Assembly: GCA_030530185.1 (NCBI GenBank)
Contig: JAUMVL010000001.1
Span: forward strand, 1-33,202
DNA from: Clostridia bacterium
Lineage (GTDB): Bacteria; Bacillota; Clostridia; Christensenellales; CAG-138
Direction of reading: 5' to 3'
DNA length: 33,202 nucleotides
Shown: positions 30,552 to 33,202 of the stretch, piece by piece
Numbering within the stretch: the stretch's first letter is position 1
Layout: each line of letters opens with the position of its first letter
Position numbers and translations under genes: made by a program
The notes under the pieces: model-generated
What the model was told of the DNA's origin: nothing
Seen by the model: the letters and a program-made list of their open reading frames with translations, nothing else
Databases searched by the model: none

Positions 30552-31616
30552 TTATACCACAACCTCATACTCGCCGGTGCTGCCGCTTTCGGCATATCGC
30601 CACAGATCGTACGGGCAAAAGATGCCCTGGTCGGTGACGACGCCGGAGACGAGCTCGGGCGGCGTAATGTCGAATGCGGGATAGTAACCCTTCACGCCGT
30701 CGCGCGCAGTTTTGACGCCCATGGCCTGCAGGACAAAGTCCGGATCGCGCATTTCGATCTTGACGTCCTTCACCGTGGGGTGCACAAGGTCCGGCGCGCC
30801 CGTTACAAAGTACGGAATACCCATATACTTGGCCGCGATCGCGATCTGGAACGTACCGACCTTGTTGATCACGTGTCCGTCCATGCAGATCGCATCCGCT
30901 GCGGAGGTAAACACATTGACGTTTTCGTTTTTCAGTACGAATGCGGGCATGTTGTCGGTGATGACCGTCACATCGAAGCCCATTTCATAGCAGACCGTGG
31001 CGGTCAGCCGTGCGCCCTGGAAATACGGACGCGTTTCGGGACAGAAGATGCGGAAGGTTTTGCCCTTTTGTTTGGCCTCCTTGAGCATCATGCCGACGAT
31101 CGTTTCCGCAAAGCACTGTGTCATAACGGTTCCGCCGTTTGGGATCTGTCCGACCAGATACGTTGCCATCTTGGCGATCTTGTGATAGCGGCTGTTGTTG
31201 GCCTCGATCGCCCGCGCCTTGATCGCCTCGGCAACGTCCACGCCGGAACCCCAAGCGGCTTCGGCCGCCTCCGTCATGGTTTTGCAGATCTGCGCCATGC
31301 GCTTGGCTGTCGTCGGTCGCGCGTTTGTGATGCAGTCCGCCGCTTCCCTCAGAAATTGCCGCTGCCTTGCTTCGCTCTCGTTTCGACACTCGTATGCCGC
31401 GAGCGCCATACCCATTGCCGCCGCCGTATACGGTCCGGCGCTTTGCGTCACCATATCTGTGACGGCCTTGGCGACTTCGGCATAGTGCGTGCACGTGACA
31501 AACGACACTTTACGCGGATAGCAGCGCCGGTCCAGAATACGCACCCTGCCGTCCTCGAACCACGCAATGTTCTCATATTGCAGCATGAATGCCAACTCTT
31601 TGTCCTGTCGTTCCAT
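30552..31616 (-). CDS. MtnA/eIF-2B-like sugar-phosphate isomerase, divergent
   Basis: A 354-residue member of the superfamily that includes methylthioribose-1-phosphate isomerase (MtnA) and ribose-1,5-bisphosphate isomerase. Recognisable parts are GPYTAAAMGMALA, NARPTTAKRM, GGTVMTQCFAE with the expected catalytic Cys168, ETRPYFQGARLTA, ITDNMPAF, SAADAICMDGHVINKVGT with the expected Asp241, and GIPYFVTGAPDLVHPTV. Family signatures have changed: THCNAG is TQCFAE, and GADRI-NGDVANKIGT is AADAI-DGHVINKVGT. That suggests a related but different substrate. GGAG lies 8 nt before the ATG, within the end of the GH13 gene, which stops 4 bp upstream. Co-transcription with a glucosidase points to sugar-phosphate metabolism and not methionine salvage (inference). 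Confidence 0.8.
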   Translation of the reverse strand: MERQDKELAFMLQYENIAWFEDGRVRILDRRCYPRKVSFVTCTHYAEVAKAVTDMVTQSAGPYTAAAMGMALAAYECRNESEARQRQFLREAADCITNARPTTAKRMAQICKTMTEAAEAAWGSGVDVAEAIKARAIEANNSRYHKIAKMATYLVGQIPNGGTVMTQCFAETIVGMMLKEAKQKGKTFRIFCPETRPYFQGARLTATVCYEMGFDVTVITDNMPAFVLKNENVNVFTSAADAICMDGHVINKVGTFQIAIAAKYMGIPYFVTGAPDLVHPTVKDVKIEMRDPDFVLQAMGVKTARDGVKGYYPAFDITPPELVSGVVTDQGIFCPYDLWRYAESGSTGEYEVVV

Positions 31617-31620
31617 TCTC

Positions 31621-33202
31621 TTAACTCCTGTCTTGTTCAGAATTCGATTTTCGATAGATACGTGCCTCGTAGGGCTGCATCCGATCGGTCACGGCGGCGG
31701 GCTCGATCCGCGTATACCCATTTGCACGAAATACGGGCTTTCTCGGCTTTGCAGCAAGGTTACATTCGATTACGAACGTTTCCTCCGCAAGGCTGCGCCG
31801 GTAGACAAACGTGTTCTTCTTGCGCGAAAGCAGGGTAAAATCGCCGTAGATCAGCGCCGGATGCGCCTTGCGGAGCGCAATCAGCCTTTTGTACAGTGCG
31901 GTGATCGTCTGATCCGGCTCCTGCATAAGATGCGCGGGCAGCTGCCGCGCCTTTTCGTTCCACGGCAGCAGGACGCGGCTGTGGTCGCGCGTTCCTGCCT
32001 TGATGATGGCAAACGCCTTCTCGGGCGAGCATTGTTCGAGCAGCTCCGCATAGCGGTTGCGCGACTCGACATCGCTCAGCTCCGTGATCGAATGGAAATC
32101 ATAATTGACCAATCCCATCTCGTCGCCCTGAAAGATGAACGGTGTGCCCTTGAGCGTAAACTGCATCACGGCGAGCAGCGTCGCGATCGGTCTGCGATAG
32201 GCCGGGTTTTGACTGACCTTGCTGACCATGCGCGGGTTGTCGTGGTTGTTGTAAAACAGCGACATCCAGCAATTGTTGCCGTAATGCTCCATCCAATCGG
32301 TGATATAGTCACGATAATAGTTGAGATCGTACTCGTAGTCGTCGAACCGAATATGACCCGGCGTTTCGAGCTGATCGAACGAAAACACCATGTCGAGCTC
32401 TCCGCGCTCTTCGCCGGTGAGCAGCTTTGCCATTTCGCGTCCGACGCCCGGCGTCTCCCCGACCGAAAATGCTCCATGCGGGCGGAATGCCTTTTCCTGT
32501 ATCTCGTGCAGATATTCGTGCAGATGCGGACCGTAGTAATAATGCTCGATGCCGTAAAACAGCATCATCTTGCCGATCGTTTCGTTGCCGTCCGGCAGGC
32601 CTTCCGCTTTGGAGATATAATTGATGACGTCCATGCGGAATCCGTCCACACCCCGATCGAGCCACCAGTTGATCATATCGATCACATCGGCGCGTACCGC
32701 GGGATTGTCCCAGTTCAGATCCATCTGCTTTTTGGAAAACAGATGCAGTGCCCACGCGTCCTGTTCGGGATAGTGGTTCCATGCGGAACCGCCGAAAAAC
32801 GAATTCCAGTTATTCGGCTCCCTGCCGTTCTTTCCCTTGCAGAAGAAATAGTAATCCCGATACTTGGACGTCGGATCGGCAAGCGCCGTTTGAAACCAGG
32901 CATGCTCATCTGAGGTATGGTTGACCACCAGATCCATAATCAGCCGCATTCCGCGCGCATGAATGCCTGCGACCAGCGCGTTGAAGTCCTCCATCGTGCC
33001 GAACTCGGTCATGATCTTGCGGTAATCACGGATGTCGTACCCGTTGTCGTCGTTTGGGGAATCGTAGATCGGCGACAGCCACAGTGCGTCCACTCCGAGC
33101 GATTTGAGATAGTCGAGCTTTGAGAGAATGCCTTTCAGATCGCCGATTCCGTCGCCGTTCGCGTCCGCAAAGCTTCTCGGATAGATCTGGTAGATCACGG
33201 CT
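31621..33202 (-). CDS. GH13 oligo-1,6-glucosidase/alpha-glucosidase, N-terminus outside window
   Basis: Cytoplasmic alpha-glucosidase of the oligo-1,6-glucosidase/trehalose-phosphate-hydrolase group, cleaving short alpha-glucosides. The window begins at AVIYQIYPRSF, so only about ten residues are missing. GH13 regions: MDLVVNHTSDEHAWF (region I), GVDGFRMDVINYISK with the nucleophile Asp (II), FSVGETPGV with the acid Glu (III) and FYNNHDNPRM with the stabilising Asp (IV). The FADANGDGIGDLKGI segment is the calcium-binding loop typical of the subfamily, and the beta-domain closes the C-terminus. Its stop codon lies 4 bp before the MtnA-like gene. Exact specificity (isomaltose, sucrose or trehalose phosphate) cannot be read reliably. 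Confidence 0.95.
   Translation of the reverse strand, partial: AVIYQIYPRSFADANGDGIGDLKGILSKLDYLKSLGVDALWLSPIYDSPNDDNGYDIRDYRKIMTEFGTMEDFNALVAGIHARGMRLIMDLVVNHTSDEHAWFQTALADPTSKYRDYYFFCKGKNGREPNNWNSFFGGSAWNHYPEQDAWALHLFSKKQMDLNWDNPAVRADVIDMINWWLDRGVDGFRMDVINYISKAEGLPDGNETIGKMMLFYGIEHYYYGPHLHEYLHEIQEKAFRPHGAFSVGETPGVGREMAKLLTGEERGELDMVFSFDQLETPGHIRFDDYEYDLNYYRDYITDWMEHYGNNCWMSLFYNNHDNPRMVSKVSQNPAYRRPIATLLAVMQFTLKGTPFIFQGDEMGLVNYDFHSITELSDVESRNRYAELLEQCSPEKAFAIIKAGTRDHSRVLLPWNEKARQLPAHLMQEPDQTITALYKRLIALRKAHPALIYGDFTLLSRKKNTFVYRRSLAEETFVIECNLAAKPRKPVFRANGYTRIEPAAVTDRMQPYEARIYRKSNSEQDRS

Noticed and set aside
31567..32913. Plus-strand 448-codon frame antisense to the GH13 gene
   Set aside because: Shadow frame; all GH13 catalytic regions are on the minus strand.

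Overview
The window looks like a piece of the chromosome of a Bacillota bacterium of class Clostridia, probably a gut Oscillospirales/Ruminococcaceae-type organism. The evidence is a SCIFF ranthipeptide with its radical SAM maturase (a clostridial hallmark), a Noc/ParB protein, an S4-domain RqcP, a DUF1540 protein, a two-cluster ferredoxin, strong AGGAGG ribosome binding sites, TTGACA/TATAAT promoters and moderately high GC. No rRNA, tRNA, CRISPR array or intact transposase was seen. The left edge cuts xpt and the right edge cuts a GH13 glucosidase gene.

Layout. 1-1128: 3' part of a xanthine phosphoribosyltransferase gene and a YczE/YitT-type membrane protein, both leftward. 1213-5048: two divergent zinc-ribbon genes sharing one promoter region; one has a membrane anchor and RCC1-like repeats, the other a Pro-Glu tract. 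5162-9498: leftward housekeeping genes rqcP and ispDF (overlapping by 4 bp), then uvrA with its own promoter. 9622-10644: an uncharacterised protein. 10727-16134: a leftward operon of a membrane-anchored glycerophosphodiesterase, a GH36 alpha-galactosidase and an RCC1/phosphodiester-glycosidase-like fusion. 16285-18659: a large lipoprotein with an HEVSH zinc motif and a short DUF1540 gene. 18739-21373: ferredoxin, Noc-like protein, a 197-bp palindromic MITE-like element and a ferredoxin-fused aldo/keto reductase.

21561-24513 is the ranthipeptide locus: SCIFF precursor, terminator, maturase, then a PLP decarboxylase overlapping the maturase by 8 bp. 24610-27413 holds two lipoproteins, the second a beta-helix carbohydrate-binding protein of the Cthe_2159 type behind a possible OmpR-family binding site.

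27484 to about 30540 is an abruptly AT-rich island, probably acquired: an AMP-forming acyl ligase and a three-helix membrane protein (leftward) face a small XRE repressor (rightward), with three evenly spaced palindromic operators between them. The normal composition returns at 30552 with a divergent MtnA/eIF2B-like isomerase that follows the GH13 glucosidase by 4 bp.

The less ordinary parts are the RCC1/NAGPA-like fusion with a changed glycine loop in a phosphodiesterase/galactosidase operon, the acyl-ligase island with its operator array, the palindromic element, and the sugar-operon MtnA-like protein.
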